DNA from: an uncultured Aquimarina sp.
GTDB lineage: Bacteria; Bacteroidota; Bacteroidia; Flavobacteriales; Flavobacteriaceae
Assembly (NCBI GenBank): GCA_947502885.1
Contig: CANNBP010000003.1
Location: 248,001-312,000, forward strand
Length of the DNA: 64,000 bases
Reading direction: 5' to 3'
The notes under the pieces are model-generated. The model had not been told where the DNA came from, did no database searches, and saw only the letters and a list, made by a program, of their open reading frames with translations. Position numbers and translations under genes: made by a program. Every line of letters begins with the position of its first letter. The stretch's first letter is position 1. Shown here piece after piece: positions 35,424 through 45,046 of this stretch.

Positions 35424-36143
35424 ATGACAACACTCGCCAAAATTTTAGCAACCGCCCTTCTCTCAATATTATGTTTTTCTTGTAATATGACATTTAATGG
35501 TATTAAAGGACAAGGAGAAGTTCTAAAAAAAGAAAAAGTAATCCATGAGAATTTTGATGCCGTAAAAGCTAGTAGAGGGATAGATGTAATTCTAATGAAC
35601 AATGATGACAAAAAAGTAGTTATCGAAGCAAATCAAAATTTACATGAGCATATCAAAGTATATGTAGAAGGTACTACATTATATGTAACCGCCGATGAAA
35701 ATATCTACTTTGCCGATAAAAAAAATGTTTTTGTATCCTACACCTTATTGCGTAAAATAAATGTAACTAGTGGAGCTAGTGTATTTTCAAAAGAGCCAGT
35801 AATTCAGAAAAGTCTTGACTTAAGTGCAACCAGTGGAGCAGATTTAAAATTAAAAATAAAAGCCGAAACAGTTTCTACAGCAGTTACTAGTGGAGCAATG
35901 GTTGACTTAGAAGGTAGGGTAAATAATCATAAAGCCAAAGCGACCAGTGGATCTAATCTTCGTGCAGATGAGCTTTTAAGTTTGGTATCTGAAGCAAAAG
36001 CAACTAGTGGTGCTTCAATTAGAGTGTATGCAAAAAATGAATTTACTGGAAAAGCAACTAGTGGAGCTAATATTGTATACTATGGTAATCCAAAAAAGGT
36101 ATCAGAAGTTGATAATTCTGGAGGAGATGTTAGAAGTTATTAA
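35424..36143 (+). CDS. DUF2807 (head GIN domain) lipoprotein
   Basis: 239-aa predicted lipoprotein (lipobox LLSILCFSC) with a right-handed beta-helix-like DUF2807 domain. It begins with the VIHENFDAVKASRGIDVILM signature and continues with at least seven regularly spaced T-S-G-A/S motifs, one per beta-helix turn. The residues after Cys (NMTFNG) are not acidic, so it is probably kept on the periplasmic side. It is the last gene of the PadR-PspC operon and is followed by a strong terminator. A paralogue lies at 51651-52505. Confidence 0.88.
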   Translation: MTTLAKILATALLSILCFSCNMTFNGIKGQGEVLKKEKVIHENFDAVKASRGIDVILMNNDDKKVVIEANQNLHEHIKVYVEGTTLYVTADENIYFADKKNVFVSYTLLRKINVTSGASVFSKEPVIQKSLDLSATSGADLKLKIKAETVSTAVTSGAMVDLEGRVNNHKAKATSGSNLRADELLSLVSEAKATSGASIRVYAKNEFTGKATSGANIVYYGNPKKVSEVDNSGGDVRSY

Positions 36144-36189
36144 AATTAATATGAGTTAGCCTTTCGATATAATTTTAATCAAAAACATA

Positions 36190-36222
36190 AAAAAAGCATG
36201 GTAAAATTACCATGCTTTTTTT
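36190..36222. terminator. Bidirectional terminator between DUF2807 gene and glyA
   Basis: Stem AAAAAGCATGGTA / TACCATGCTTTTT around a short A/T loop, with T and A runs on both sides; it lies between convergent genes. Confidence 0.9.
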
Positions 36223-36245
36223 ATATCAAGATACATTACAACTAA

Positions 36246-37520
36246 TTATCCAACAAATAAAGGCTTATCAGCCATCATTGCATTTACATCGTTTGCAATA
36301 CTCTCTAATTCTTCATTATTTTCAACGTTAGAAATTACACGATCTATAAGATCTACAATTACCAACATATCATTTTCTTTTAAACCACGTGTTGTTACCG
36401 CAGATACTCCTATACGAACACCCGAAGTTACAAATGGAGATTTATCATCAAACGGCACCATATTTTTATTTACAGTAATATCTGCAACTCCCAATGCCTC
36501 TTCTGCTTGCTTACCTGTTACTCCTTTATTTCTTAAATCGATAAGCATCATATGATTATCTGTACCTCCAGAAATAACTTCATAACCTTTACCAACAAAA
36601 GCTTCTGCCATTACAGCTGCATTTTTCTTTACCTGAACAGTGTAGTGTAAAAACTCATCTGTTAATGCTTCTCCAAAAGCAATAGCCTTAGCTGCAATGA
36701 TATGCTCTAAAGGTCCTCCTTGATTTCCAGGAAAAACAGCACTGTCTAATATAGAAGACATCATACGTTTTTTTCCACTCTTAAGAGTAATACCAAATGG
36801 ATTTTCAAAATCTTCTCCCATTAATATAAGACCACCTCTTGGGCCTCGTAATGTTTTATGTGTAGTTGTAGTAACTACGTGACAATGTGGAACGGGGTCT
36901 GATAACAATCCTTTGGCAATTAATCCTGCTGGGTGAGCTATATCTGCAAAAAGAATAGCGCCAACACTATCGGCTATCTCTCTAAATCTTTTATAATCTA
37001 TTTCTCTCGAATAAGATGATGCACCTGCAATTATCATTTGCGGCTTTTCTGCATTAGCTATTTCTTGAATTTTATCATAGTCTAGGCGTCCGGTCTCCTT
37101 CTCTACTCCATAAAAAACAGGGTTATATAATTTTCCAGAAAAGTTAACTGGTGAACCGTGAGTTAAATGCCCTCCGTGAGAAAGGTCAAAACCTAATACC
37201 TTATCCCCGGGTTTAAGGCATGCATGGTAAATTGCAGTATTTGCCTGTGAACCCGAATGAGGTTGTACATTGGCATACGCTGCACCAAACAATTCTTTTG
37301 CTCGATCAATAGCTATTTGTTCTATAACATCTACTACGGCACAACCTCCGTAATAACGTTTACCAGGATATCCTTCGGCATACTTATTCGTTAGAACTGA
37401 TCCAGCAGCTTCCATTACTTGTTCACTGACAAAGTTTTCTGAAGCAATAAGTTCTAATCCGTTTATTTGACGTTCCTTTTCGTCTTGAATTAAATCAAAA
37501 ATTTGTTCGTCGCGTTGCAT
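36246..37520 (-). CDS. glyA: Serine hydroxymethyltransferase
   Basis: PLP enzyme converting serine and tetrahydrofolate to glycine and 5,10-methylene-THF. It is full length (424 aa) with the invariant features: [13 protein letters not shown] near the start, [14 protein letters not shown], the PLP-binding Lys in [16 protein letters not shown], and [11 protein letters not shown]. It is a single-gene unit divergent from the fumarylacetoacetase gene. Confidence 0.98.
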   Translation of the reverse strand: MQRDEQIFDLIQDEKERQINGLELIASENFVSEQVMEAAGSVLTNKYAEGYPGKRYYGGCAVVDVIEQIAIDRAKELFGAAYANVQPHSGSQANTAIYHACLKPGDKVLGFDLSHGGHLTHGSPVNFSGKLYNPVFYGVEKETGRLDYDKIQEIANAEKPQMIIAGASSYSREIDYKRFREIADSVGAILFADIAHPAGLIAKGLLSDPVPHCHVVTTTTHKTLRGPRGGLILMGEDFENPFGITLKSGKKRMMSSILDSAVFPGNQGGPLEHIIAAKAIAFGEALTDEFLHYTVQVKKNAAVMAEAFVGKGYEVISGGTDNHMMLIDLRNKGVTGKQAEEALGVADITVNKNMVPFDDKSPFVTSGVRIGVSAVTTRGLKENDMLVIVDLIDRVISNVENNEELESIANDVNAMMADKPLFVG

Positions 37521-37877
37521 GAATTGATAATTTGTTAATAAAGGCGTAAAAATAGGAAAACCATTCTTTAAATCAACCTAAAAAGTCCCTAATTAATATC
37601 AAGAATTTGATTCTATATAAAATCCATCTCTACTCGATTATATTGGTGTAAAACTTAAAACATGACAATTACAAAATACCAAACCTACTATACTGATTAA
37701 CAAAACAATACAAAAAACACATTTATTTAACAAAAAGATTGCTTATCTTTAAGTAATCAACGGTAATCCCAAATCTTATCAATATTTTATATTTTTTTAT
37801 AAAATTAAAAACTTTTAACCGTACGAAAATTATATATTTGGTTACGAGAATTACCAACACTTTATAAAAAAACAATA
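37521..37877. other. Divergent intergenic region glyA / fumarylacetoacetase
   Basis: 357 bp, AT-rich, no gene seen. It holds the -7 element of the fumarylacetoacetase gene (37833-37840). No exact -7 match was found for glyA. Confidence 0.5.
37833..37840 (+). promoter_or_regulatory. -7 promoter element of the fumarylacetoacetase gene
   Basis: TATATTTG, an exact TAnnTTTG match 38 nt before the ATG at 37878. A properly spaced TTG is not present. Confidence 0.5.
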
Positions 37878-39158
37878 ATGCCCATAACTGCGAATTATCC
37901 CAATAGAAAAACATGGATTGAAACTCCTCCTATTACTGATTTCCCAATACAAAACATTCCATTTGGTGTGTTTTTAACAAGGGATGATATAATTACTATC
38001 GGAACAAGGATTGGTAACACAGCAATAGATCTAGGAGCACTTCATCAACTGGGTTATTTTGAAGGAATACCGTTAACGGATGATATCTTTCTGCAAGATT
38101 CATTAAATGATTTTATTTCTGATGGAAAAAAAACATGGAGATTAGTTCGTAATAGAATTGCTGATATTTTTGATGCAGAAAACGACACCCTTAAAAATAA
38201 TCAAAAGCATAGACAAGAGGTATTATTCTCTCTTGATGAAATCGAAATGCAATTGCCTGTAAGAATAGGTGATTACACTGATTTTTACAGTAGTATTGAG
38301 CATGCTACAAATGTAGGAAAGATGTTTAGAGATCCAGAAAATGCATTGTTACCAAACTGGCTTCATATGCCTGTTGGGTATCATGGACGTAGTAGCTCTA
38401 TCATACCATCTAATATTCCTATTCATCGTCCTCAAGGTCAAAAACTAACGAATGGTGCAACAGATCCAATTTTTGGTCCTTCAAGACTAGTCGATTTTGA
38501 ATTAGAAATGGCTTTTATTACAACTGATGCAAATCATTTGGGTGAACCGATACCAATTGAAGAAGCAGAAGATTATATTTTTGGATTGGTTCTATTTAAT
38601 GACTGGAGTGCAAGAGATATCCAAAAATGGGAATATGTCCCACTTGGGCCTTTCTTAGGAAAAAACTTTGCATCTTCTATTTCTCCTTGGATTGTTACTT
38701 TAGACGCATTAGAGCCTTATAGAACAAAAGGAGTTAAGCCTTTAAAAGAGCAATTACCATATCTTCAATACAAAGGAGAGAAAAGTTTTGATATCAATCT
38801 TGAAGTTGCCATACAGCCTGAGAAAGCATCAGAGACCATCGTATCTAAAAGTAATTTTAAATATATGTACTGGAATATGGCTCAACAGCTTACCCACCAT
38901 ACAGTAAATGGATGTCCGGTAAATTCTGGAGATTTAATGGGGAGTGGTACTTTGTCTGGCCCTACTCCTGACTCTTATGGATCTATGCTAGAATTGAGTT
39001 GGCGTGGAGAAAAGCCTGTTCAACTTAAAGATGGCGGTAACAGAAAATTTATAGAAGATAATGATACTGTAATTATGAGAGGATATTGTCAAAACAAAGA
39101 CGTGCGAATAGGATTTGGAGAAGTTTCTACAAAACTGCTTCCTGTTTTTAAAAAATAA
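37878..39158 (+). CDS. fahA: Fumarylacetoacetase
   Basis: Last enzyme of tyrosine and phenylalanine breakdown: fumarylacetoacetate to fumarate and acetoacetate. It has the full length expected (426 aa). The FAH active-site signatures are visible: DFYSSIEHATNVGKMFRDPE, MPVGYHGRSSSI, LVDFELEMAF with metal-binding Glu, LFNDWSARDIQKWEYVPLGP and NSGDLMGSGTLSGP. Other homogentisate-pathway genes are not in the window. The gene has its own promoter and terminator. Confidence 0.96.
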   Translation: MPITANYPNRKTWIETPPITDFPIQNIPFGVFLTRDDIITIGTRIGNTAIDLGALHQLGYFEGIPLTDDIFLQDSLNDFISDGKKTWRLVRNRIADIFDAENDTLKNNQKHRQEVLFSLDEIEMQLPVRIGDYTDFYSSIEHATNVGKMFRDPENALLPNWLHMPVGYHGRSSSIIPSNIPIHRPQGQKLTNGATDPIFGPSRLVDFELEMAFITTDANHLGEPIPIEEAEDYIFGLVLFNDWSARDIQKWEYVPLGPFLGKNFASSISPWIVTLDALEPYRTKGVKPLKEQLPYLQYKGEKSFDINLEVAIQPEKASETIVSKSNFKYMYWNMAQQLTHHTVNGCPVNSGDLMGSGTLSGPTPDSYGSMLELSWRGEKPVQLKDGGNRKFIEDNDTVIMRGYCQNKDVRIGFGEVSTKLLPVFKK

Positions 39159-39179
39159 ACCTTTCTCAACACCTTATAT

Positions 39180-39212
39180 AACCTCGAAAAAAATTATTTC
39201 GAGGTTTTTTTA
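39180..39212 (+). terminator. Terminator after fumarylacetoacetase
   Basis: ACCTCGAAA (39181-39189) with TTTCGAGGT (39197-39205), followed by a run of seven T. Confidence 0.9.
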
Positions 39213-39266
39213 TTATCTTTTGGCATTAAAGTTGTTTTTACAACCCCAAATAAAAACAGGATTGAC

Positions 39267-40454
39267 ATGAAGAAACTACTACCCTTATTACTTATTGCTG
39301 TACTAATTGGTTCTTGTAGCAGCGTAAAAAAAACAGAACAAGCATTAAATACGGGCAATTATGATCAAGCCATAAACATTGCTCTAAATAAGTTAAGAAC
39401 TAATAAAGGAAAAAAAGGAAAACAACCTTATATACTAATGCTAGAACAAGCATATGTAAAGGTTGTAGAGCGTGATAAAAATGCAATCACTTACCTTGAA
39501 AAAGAAGGTAATCCTGCAAATCTTGAGAGAATGTATAATACCTACACTGCTTTAAAAAATAGACAGGAACGCATAAAGCCTTTACTTCCACTTTTTCTGA
39601 TCGATGAAGGTCGTAATGCTCACTTTTCTCTTGATAACTACGATCAAAAAATCATAAGTACAAAAGAAAAACTTTCTGAATACCTATACAATAATGCAAA
39701 AAACCTATTGGGATCTGCAACGCAAAAGGTAGATTATAGAAATGTATATGAGGATCTTATGTATCTTGATAAAATTAGCCCTGGCTATAGAAATATCAAA
39801 GGTATGATTGAAGAAGCCCATCATAAAGGAACCGATTTTGTTAAAGTTCTTATGAAAAATAACACTAACGTTATTATTCCTAAAAGATTAGAAAGTGACT
39901 TGTTAAATTTTGGGACCTATGGCCTTAATGATTTATGGACAGTATACCATAGTCAACCACAACGATCAATTCGTTATGACTACGCTATGGAAATTGCTTT
40001 AAGAGAAATCAATATTTCTCCTGAACAAATCAAAGAACGACAACTACAAAAAGAAAAATTAGTTAAAGATGGTTGGGAATACTTATTGGATGAAAATGAT
40101 GAAATAGTAGTCGATGATAAAGGAGAAAAGGTTAAAGTTGATAAGATGGTTAAAGTACATTGTGAATATTATGAATTTACACAATTTAAAGCGACAAATG
40201 TCGTAGGCAATGTTCAATATAGAAACCTAAATACCAGACAATTACTAGATGCTTTTCCTATTGCTAGCGAATATGTTTTTCAGCATGTATATGCTACATA
40301 TAATGGAGACAAAAGAGCTCTAGAAGATACTTTATTAGGCTTTTTGGGACAACGTGCTGTTCAATTTCCTAGCAACGAACAAATGGTATTCGACTCTGGT
40401 GAAGATTTAAAAAACAAAATAAAAGGTATTATAACTCAGTATCGTTTTAAATAA
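39267..40454 (+). CDS. Conserved lipoprotein with TPR-like N-terminus
   Basis: 395-aa lipoprotein: LLLIAVLIGSC lipobox (Cys17) followed by SSVKKT, a non-acidic start that suggests periplasmic retention. The first 90 residues look TPR-like (EQALNTGNYDQAINIALNKL). The remainder has no recognised domain but is well ordered (YEFTQFKATNVVGNVQYRN). Similar genes are widespread in Bacteroidota. It stands alone between two strong terminators. A small inverted repeat (GTTGT...ACAAC, 39231-39244) sits in the leader. Confidence 0.75.
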   Translation: MKKLLPLLLIAVLIGSCSSVKKTEQALNTGNYDQAINIALNKLRTNKGKKGKQPYILMLEQAYVKVVERDKNAITYLEKEGNPANLERMYNTYTALKNRQERIKPLLPLFLIDEGRNAHFSLDNYDQKIISTKEKLSEYLYNNAKNLLGSATQKVDYRNVYEDLMYLDKISPGYRNIKGMIEEAHHKGTDFVKVLMKNNTNVIIPKRLESDLLNFGTYGLNDLWTVYHSQPQRSIRYDYAMEIALREINISPEQIKERQLQKEKLVKDGWEYLLDENDEIVVDDKGEKVKVDKMVKVHCEYYEFTQFKATNVVGNVQYRNLNTRQLLDAFPIASEYVFQHVYATYNGDKRALEDTLLGFLGQRAVQFPSNEQMVFDSGEDLKNKIKGIITQYRFK

Positions 40455-40510
40455 TCTAGAATAAACCTTTATAGTTTGAATAAAACTCTTTAAAACGATA
40501 ACGATAATTT

Positions 40511-40555
40511 TAAAATATATCAAGCCCGGTTAATTTCCGGGCTTGATATATTTTA
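40511..40555. terminator. Strong bidirectional terminator
   Basis: Perfect 19-bp stem (40511-40529 with 40537-40555) around a 7-nt loop, ending in T/A runs on both sides. It lies between the lipoprotein gene and the convergent YtxJ gene. Confidence 0.92.
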
Positions 40556-40615
40556 CTCATACAAAACTTACACCTAACCTAGGTAGCACATATTACTAAA
40601 GTCGAATAAGCTTTA

Positions 40616-41011
40616 TTATATAAACTCATGAATAACTTGTGGAGTAATCATACTATGTGACGAATGATGCACAGTAGCACCATTTTTAACAATAATTAAT
40701 TGCGGAGATTCATGAAATACTTGAAATCTTGATGCTATCTCTGATGAGATATCTCGATAACTAAGTAAATCAAGGTAATACAAATCTATCTTGCCTTCAT
40801 CTATATCAAAACTACTTTCAAAGTTTCTAATTACCATTCTACTTATTCCACAACGTGTAGAGTGTTTAAAAATTACTTGTGGCTTCGTTGCAGAAGCTTC
40901 ATTAATTTTACTCAACTGCTCCATCGACGTTATTTGTTTCCAAGGCAATGCCTCTTTTTCTTCTTTTGGTTCCTTTTCTCCAGATCCAAATATTTTACCT
41001 AATATTCCCAT
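40616..41011 (-). CDS. ytxJ: YtxJ-type bacillithiol system redox protein
   Basis: 131-aa thioredoxin-fold protein. VIFKHSTRCGISRMV places a single Cys (Cys54) in the C-x-x-S active site typical of monothiol bacilliredoxin-like YtxJ, and SPQLIIVKNG carries the cis-Pro. It probably exchanges disulphides with bacillithiolated proteins, which implies that the organism makes bacillithiol. A -7 element lies directly upstream (minus strand, 41037-41030). Confidence 0.88.
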   Translation of the reverse strand: MGILGKIFGSGEKEPKEEKEALPWKQITSMEQLSKINEASATKPQVIFKHSTRCGISRMVIRNFESSFDIDEGKIDLYYLDLLSYRDISSEIASRFQVFHESPQLIIVKNGATVHHSSHSMITPQVIHEFI

Positions 41012-41029
41012 TTTATTTCTTAGTGATTA

Positions 41030-41037
41030 CAAACTTA
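41030..41037 (-). promoter_or_regulatory. -7 promoter element of ytxJ
   Basis: Reads TAAGTTTG on the minus strand, an exact TAnnTTTG match 18 nt before the ATG. No properly spaced TTG was found. Confidence 0.45.
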
Positions 41038-41237
41038 ATCAAATGAATTTATTTGTTTGGCATCTTACTAAAATAAAGATCCAATTACCTAAAATCAATT
41101 CAATAAAATCAAATTTGTCTATTAAAATACTTCTTGTTTAGTCGTAAAAAAACACATTCATAACAATACATATTATTTCCTAATGATACTATAAAAACAC
41201 ATAATACTAAATAGACTATCATTCACCATAATTCTAA

Positions 41238-41245
41238 TAGATTTG
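41238..41245 (+). promoter_or_regulatory. -7 promoter element of the questin-oxidase-like gene
   Basis: TAGATTTG fits TAnnTTTG, 58 nt upstream of the ATG at 41304. There is no clear TTG at the right distance. Confidence 0.4.
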
Positions 41246-41303
41246 TAAAGAGAGTTTATTTTTCTATGATTTCACATACATTTTTCATTTAAAACTATTA
41301 CTA

Positions 41304-42284
41304 ATGATAAGTACAACATGTAACTCATTAATTGAAAAATCACATATATATCACCCCACATATGGAAATGGTTTTTCGAATCATTTACCCATGTCTCTAG
41401 TAGCTTTAGATTATATGCAGGCATCAGATCATCAATTAAACAATTATTATTTAAAGTCTATTTCTAACTTAAATTTACGCGAAATCAACTCTCGAGATCA
41501 AAATTTTAACTTCTCCAAAGATGATTTAGGCAAAAGGGAACGTTTTGAAGATTTCTTTACTTTTTTCAAAAAAAGATTAAAAAATATATCTACTGAAGAA
41601 TTACTTAATGAAATGATTCCTATTTTGATTAAAGGCGTTGCAGGAGCAGCATTTCATCCATTAATTAGATTATCTTATGCTTTAAAATCCAAATCTCAAG
41701 ACGAGATAGCAATCTCATTGGCATACTGGGCTTCTGAGTACTTAGACCTAGATAATAACCCCATTCAGACTGACGAAAAACTAGAAAGTATTCGAGAAAG
41801 ATTAGATAGATATACCAATCATAATAGTTCGTTATCCAATATTACAGATAGAATCAAAGTAGTGAATAGTGCTATAAAAGACTCAAAATCCAGCACTCAA
41901 CCCAAAAAGATAAGCCTTGATAGCATTAGAGAATTTGCACTTGTTGAATTTGCTAAAGCTGATAACTTTACCCTTTTACATACTGTAACTGCTTGTCACG
42001 CATACAAATCAATTTCAAAATATTGTCAAAACAACGAAGAATCATTGCGTCATTTTTGGCATGCTATCTTAGTCGCTCAATTAAGTACCGGTATTACTTA
42101 TATCCATACCATATCAAAACCTCCTGAGATTAATATGGAGTGGCCTCAAATACTTAAACTTGCAGTTACATCAACAGATGATCATATTATAAAACTAGTG
42201 TATACGTGTTGGGATCAAAATAACCATACACCAAATACTATATATCAATATATAGCGCAAAGAGCAGTAAGTCAGAAATTATAA
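41304..42284 (+). CDS. Questin oxidase-like protein
   Basis: 326-aa mostly helical protein of the questin oxidase-like family (DUF4243). The opening HPTYGNGFSNHLPMSLVAL, the GAAFHPLIRLSYALKSKSQDEI block with its conserved His, and HAILVAQLSTGITYIHTI are family landmarks. In fungi the namesake does Baeyer-Villiger-like anthraquinone ring opening; bacterial homologues have no proven substrate. No polyketide genes are near, so a different reaction is likely. A SMI1/KNR4 gene follows 41 bp later. Confidence 0.82.
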   Translation: MISTTCNSLIEKSHIYHPTYGNGFSNHLPMSLVALDYMQASDHQLNNYYLKSISNLNLREINSRDQNFNFSKDDLGKRERFEDFFTFFKKRLKNISTEELLNEMIPILIKGVAGAAFHPLIRLSYALKSKSQDEIAISLAYWASEYLDLDNNPIQTDEKLESIRERLDRYTNHNSSLSNITDRIKVVNSAIKDSKSSTQPKKISLDSIREFALVEFAKADNFTLLHTVTACHAYKSISKYCQNNEESLRHFWHAILVAQLSTGITYIHTISKPPEINMEWPQILKLAVTSTDDHIIKLVYTCWDQNNHTPNTIYQYIAQRAVSQKL

Positions 42285-42325
42285 TTAAGTTAGCTAAATA
42301 TCCTTTATTTCATAATTTCTATTAA

Positions 42326-42868
42326 ATGGAAAAATTAGAAAAATACATAACTTATAAGTTACCAGAAGCGTACATATCTTTTCTCTCTTTTATAAAACAA
42401 AATTTCATAGATGGTTTAATAAATGATTATATCTATATCTACCTTGATGAAGATGTATTAATTGAAAGAAATGAAACCTTTGAAATGAAGGAATACTTGC
42501 CCTCATATATAGGGATAGGAAATGATAGCGGTGGGTGCGAAATCATAATTTCTTTAACCGAAGAAAACAGTAAAATTTATTACACAAGTCATGGTGCCTA
42601 CTTTGAAGATTCCTTAGATATTGTTGCAGAAAATTTTCAAGATTGGATTGATAAAAAATTTTCTTTGGACATCATTAGGCCTAAAGTAAAAAGGGTTTTT
42701 TCTATCGAGGAATCTGAAAGAATTAAAAGAAATGAGCAATTGAGTTTATTACATATCGAAATGGCACGTTTAAAGAAAAAAAAGGAAAATCAAATGATAC
42801 CTTTAAAAGACTATATTTTGCAAAAAAGAAAAATAGAAGAGAACATTAAACAATATACAAGGGACTAA
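42326..42868 (+). CDS. SMI1/KNR4 (SUKH) family protein
   Basis: 180 aa. The SUKH-type core is visible: YKLPEAYISFLSF near the start, PSYIGIGNDSGGCEIII in the middle, and FQDWIDKKF. A Lys/Glu-rich helical C-terminal tail of about 55 residues follows. SUKH proteins often act as immunity proteins against secreted toxins, but no toxin is adjacent here. It is probably co-transcribed with the questin-oxidase-like gene. Confidence 0.78.
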   Translation: MEKLEKYITYKLPEAYISFLSFIKQNFIDGLINDYIYIYLDEDVLIERNETFEMKEYLPSYIGIGNDSGGCEIIISLTEENSKIYYTSHGAYFEDSLDIVAENFQDWIDKKFSLDIIRPKVKRVFSIEESERIKRNEQLSLLHIEMARLKKKKENQMIPLKDYILQKRKIEENIKQYTRD

Positions 42869-43030
42869 TCTAATATTTACAAATTATTTCTAGTTTACTA
42901 CTTAGTTACTATAAAACTTAAATAAGATAAGTTGAAATTTCGATGTTCTAAAGAAGTCCATTTTTTATTATATTGTAAGGCATAGATTGTATTGAATATA
43001 TCTAAAACAAAGGGGCTGAAGGCAAAACAA

Positions 43031-44122
43031 ATGAAGAAATCACTATTATTTTTACCAGACATATCAGGGTTTACAGAATTTGTTGAAACTACAGAAGTAG
43101 CCCACAGTCAACATGTAATTTCTGAATTACTCGAAGTATTAATTGAAGCTAATACGCAAGACTTACTTCTTGCAGAAGTCGAAGGGGACGCGCTTTTCTT
43201 TTATAAAGAAGAAGAAATTCCTTCGCGTGAAAAGTTACTAGCTCAGGTAGAAACCATGTTTACTGCTTTTTATAGTCATCTTAAGCTACTCGAAAAAAAT
43301 AGAGTTTGCCCCTGTAAAGCCTGCTCTACTGCTCCTAGACTTCAACTTAAAATTATAGCTCATTGTGGCGAATTACAATTTATTACTGTTCAAAACAAAA
43401 GAAAACCATTTGGTGCTCAAGTAATCGAAGTTCATCGATTGATGAAAAACTCAGTACAAAGCAACAATTATCTATTGCTAAGTAAAGACCTAGCAGATTT
43501 TGTTAAATTAACAAATAACTATCAAAGTCGATTGTTCGATTTTAAAAACGGCACAGATGGATATGACGGAAAAGAAATAGGATATGTATATTCAGTTATT
43601 GATAAGGAGGAATTAAAACTAAAGCCATTTTTACAAGCAAAAAAACTTAAATTTAATGAAGCTCCCTCAATAACATTCGAGCAAAAAATGCCTACCTCTG
43701 CTCCCCAACTGTTAGAACTCATCACAAATTATAAGTATCGCCATCATTGGGCAAAAGGTGTCGATAAAATTGAGTTCAACGAAAATGAAGTAACAAGAGT
43801 TGGTAGCGAACATGTATGTGTAATAAACGGTAAACATCTTGATTTTATAACAATTACAAAAGAAGGAAAACCAGGGCAATTGGTATATGGAGAGCTTACC
43901 ACATCCCCTACCCCTGTCGATAAACTTTATCAATTTTTTATAATTAACCCTTTAACGACTAACTCTTGTAATCTCGAAGTAGAAATTTATTGGAAGGCTA
44001 AATCTCCCATCAAAAAACTTATGCTTTTTTTAGTAGTGAAACGTGTACTTCTTAAAAATACGCAAAACGCTATAAAAGACTTATTAAAGTTTATACAAAA
44101 CAAGCAACATGAACTAGATTAG
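43031..44122 (+). CDS. DUF2652 protein with cyclase-like and SRPBCC-like domains
   Basis: About 363 aa. The N-terminal half is DUF2652, a degenerate class III nucleotidyl cyclase-like fold (FLPDISGFTEFVETTEVAHS ... AEVEGDALFFYK), with a Cys cluster CPCKAC that may bind metal. The C-terminal half (ITFEQKMPTSAPQLLELIT ... HCWAKG-like region to the end) resembles an SRPBCC/polyketide-cyclase fold. The ATG at 43031 is preferred because it starts the conserved MKKSLLFLPDISGF block; the frame is also open from a TTG at 42992. Function unknown. Confidence 0.82.
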   Translation: MKKSLLFLPDISGFTEFVETTEVAHSQHVISELLEVLIEANTQDLLLAEVEGDALFFYKEEEIPSREKLLAQVETMFTAFYSHLKLLEKNRVCPCKACSTAPRLQLKIIAHCGELQFITVQNKRKPFGAQVIEVHRLMKNSVQSNNYLLLSKDLADFVKLTNNYQSRLFDFKNGTDGYDGKEIGYVYSVIDKEELKLKPFLQAKKLKFNEAPSITFEQKMPTSAPQLLELITNYKYRHHWAKGVDKIEFNENEVTRVGSEHVCVINGKHLDFITITKEGKPGQLVYGELTTSPTPVDKLYQFFIINPLTTNSCNLEVEIYWKAKSPIKKLMLFLVVKRVLLKNTQNAIKDLLKFIQNKQHELD

Positions 44123-44193
44123 TAATCACTGCTCTTTTATTCATTTTCAATAGTGAATTAAGTAATTTATAGAACAAAAAAGAACTAATTAGA

Positions 44194-44793
44194 ATGAAAA
44201 CCACTCTTGTATATTTTCTTGTTATCATCTTATTGAATAATTGCTACGAAAAAAACAATAAAGCTGTCTTTAAGAATACGAAACAAGATTATAAAGAACA
44301 AGTACAAGATACTTTAACATATACACCTGATTACATCGCTTTTGATTTTGATTTTCCGGTAGGAAAACCTAATGCACGTGGATACTATAATGCTCAAAAA
44401 TTTAAAGAAAATAACCATTTGGGAGATGATTGGAACTCTGTAAAAGGAGGCAACTCTGATTTAGGAGATCCTATTTATACTATCGCCAATGGTTACATTA
44501 AATTTGCTAAAAACATTGGTGGTGGTTGGGGTAACGTCATTAGAATTAACCATAAACTATCAAATGGTAAGGTTATAGAATCTCTTTATGCACATTGTGA
44601 TACCATAGTAGTCAAACAAGGTCAATGGGTAAAAAAAGGAACTCAAATAGGGACTATTGGTAATGCAGATGGTCAATATTTAGCTCATCTACATCTCGAA
44701 ATAAGAGATGATATTTATTTACCTATCGGAGGGGGATATTCTAAAGACACAAAAGGTTACCTAGACCCCACTAAATTTATTAAGGAGAATTAA
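44194..44793 (+). CDS. M23 family metallopeptidase lipoprotein
   Basis: 199-aa LytM-type peptidase, usually a peptidoglycan endopeptidase or an activator of amidases. The lipobox ends LLNNC (Cys17). Zinc ligands are visible in NNHLGDDWN (His75, Asp79) and HLHLE, with the catalytic His in YAHCD. The domain is complete, so the enzyme is probably active. It stands alone. A 13-bp AT-rich hairpin (44820-44858) follows and may terminate it. Confidence 0.92.
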   Translation: MKTTLVYFLVIILLNNCYEKNNKAVFKNTKQDYKEQVQDTLTYTPDYIAFDFDFPVGKPNARGYYNAQKFKENNHLGDDWNSVKGGNSDLGDPIYTIANGYIKFAKNIGGGWGNVIRINHKLSNGKVIESLYAHCDTIVVKQGQWVKKGTQIGTIGNADGQYLAHLHLEIRDDIYLPIGGGYSKDTKGYLDPTKFIKEN

Positions 44794-44819
44794 GATCATA
44801 AGATAGAATACATAAAAGT

Positions 44820-44858
44820 TAAAGAAATTCTAAAGAAAAACTCTATAGAATTTCTTTA
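44820..44858 (+). terminator. Possible terminator after the M23 gene
   Basis: TAAAGAAATTCTA (44820-44832) pairs perfectly with TAGAATTTCTTTA (44846-44858), 13-nt loop. It is AT-rich and has no T run beyond the stem, so efficiency is uncertain. Confidence 0.45.
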
Positions 44859-45046
44859 GCGAAAAAGCAACATGAACTTAGCTTATTCAAACACAAAACA
44901 TTAACTTTATCAACTTCATTTTTAAGCCATCAATAAAAGACAACTACTTATTTTTATAAAAAGAAAGGGAGATAAAAATTTTGTAGAAAATCGGTAAAAA
45001 TTAAAATGGAAAATTGAATACGCAACTACTTAATTTGAGATAAAAC

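Noticed and set aside
43005..43030. GGGGCTGAAGGC resembling a tmRNA start
   Set aside because: No matching 3' end or tRNA-like fold around it; it lies in the leader of the DUF2652 gene.
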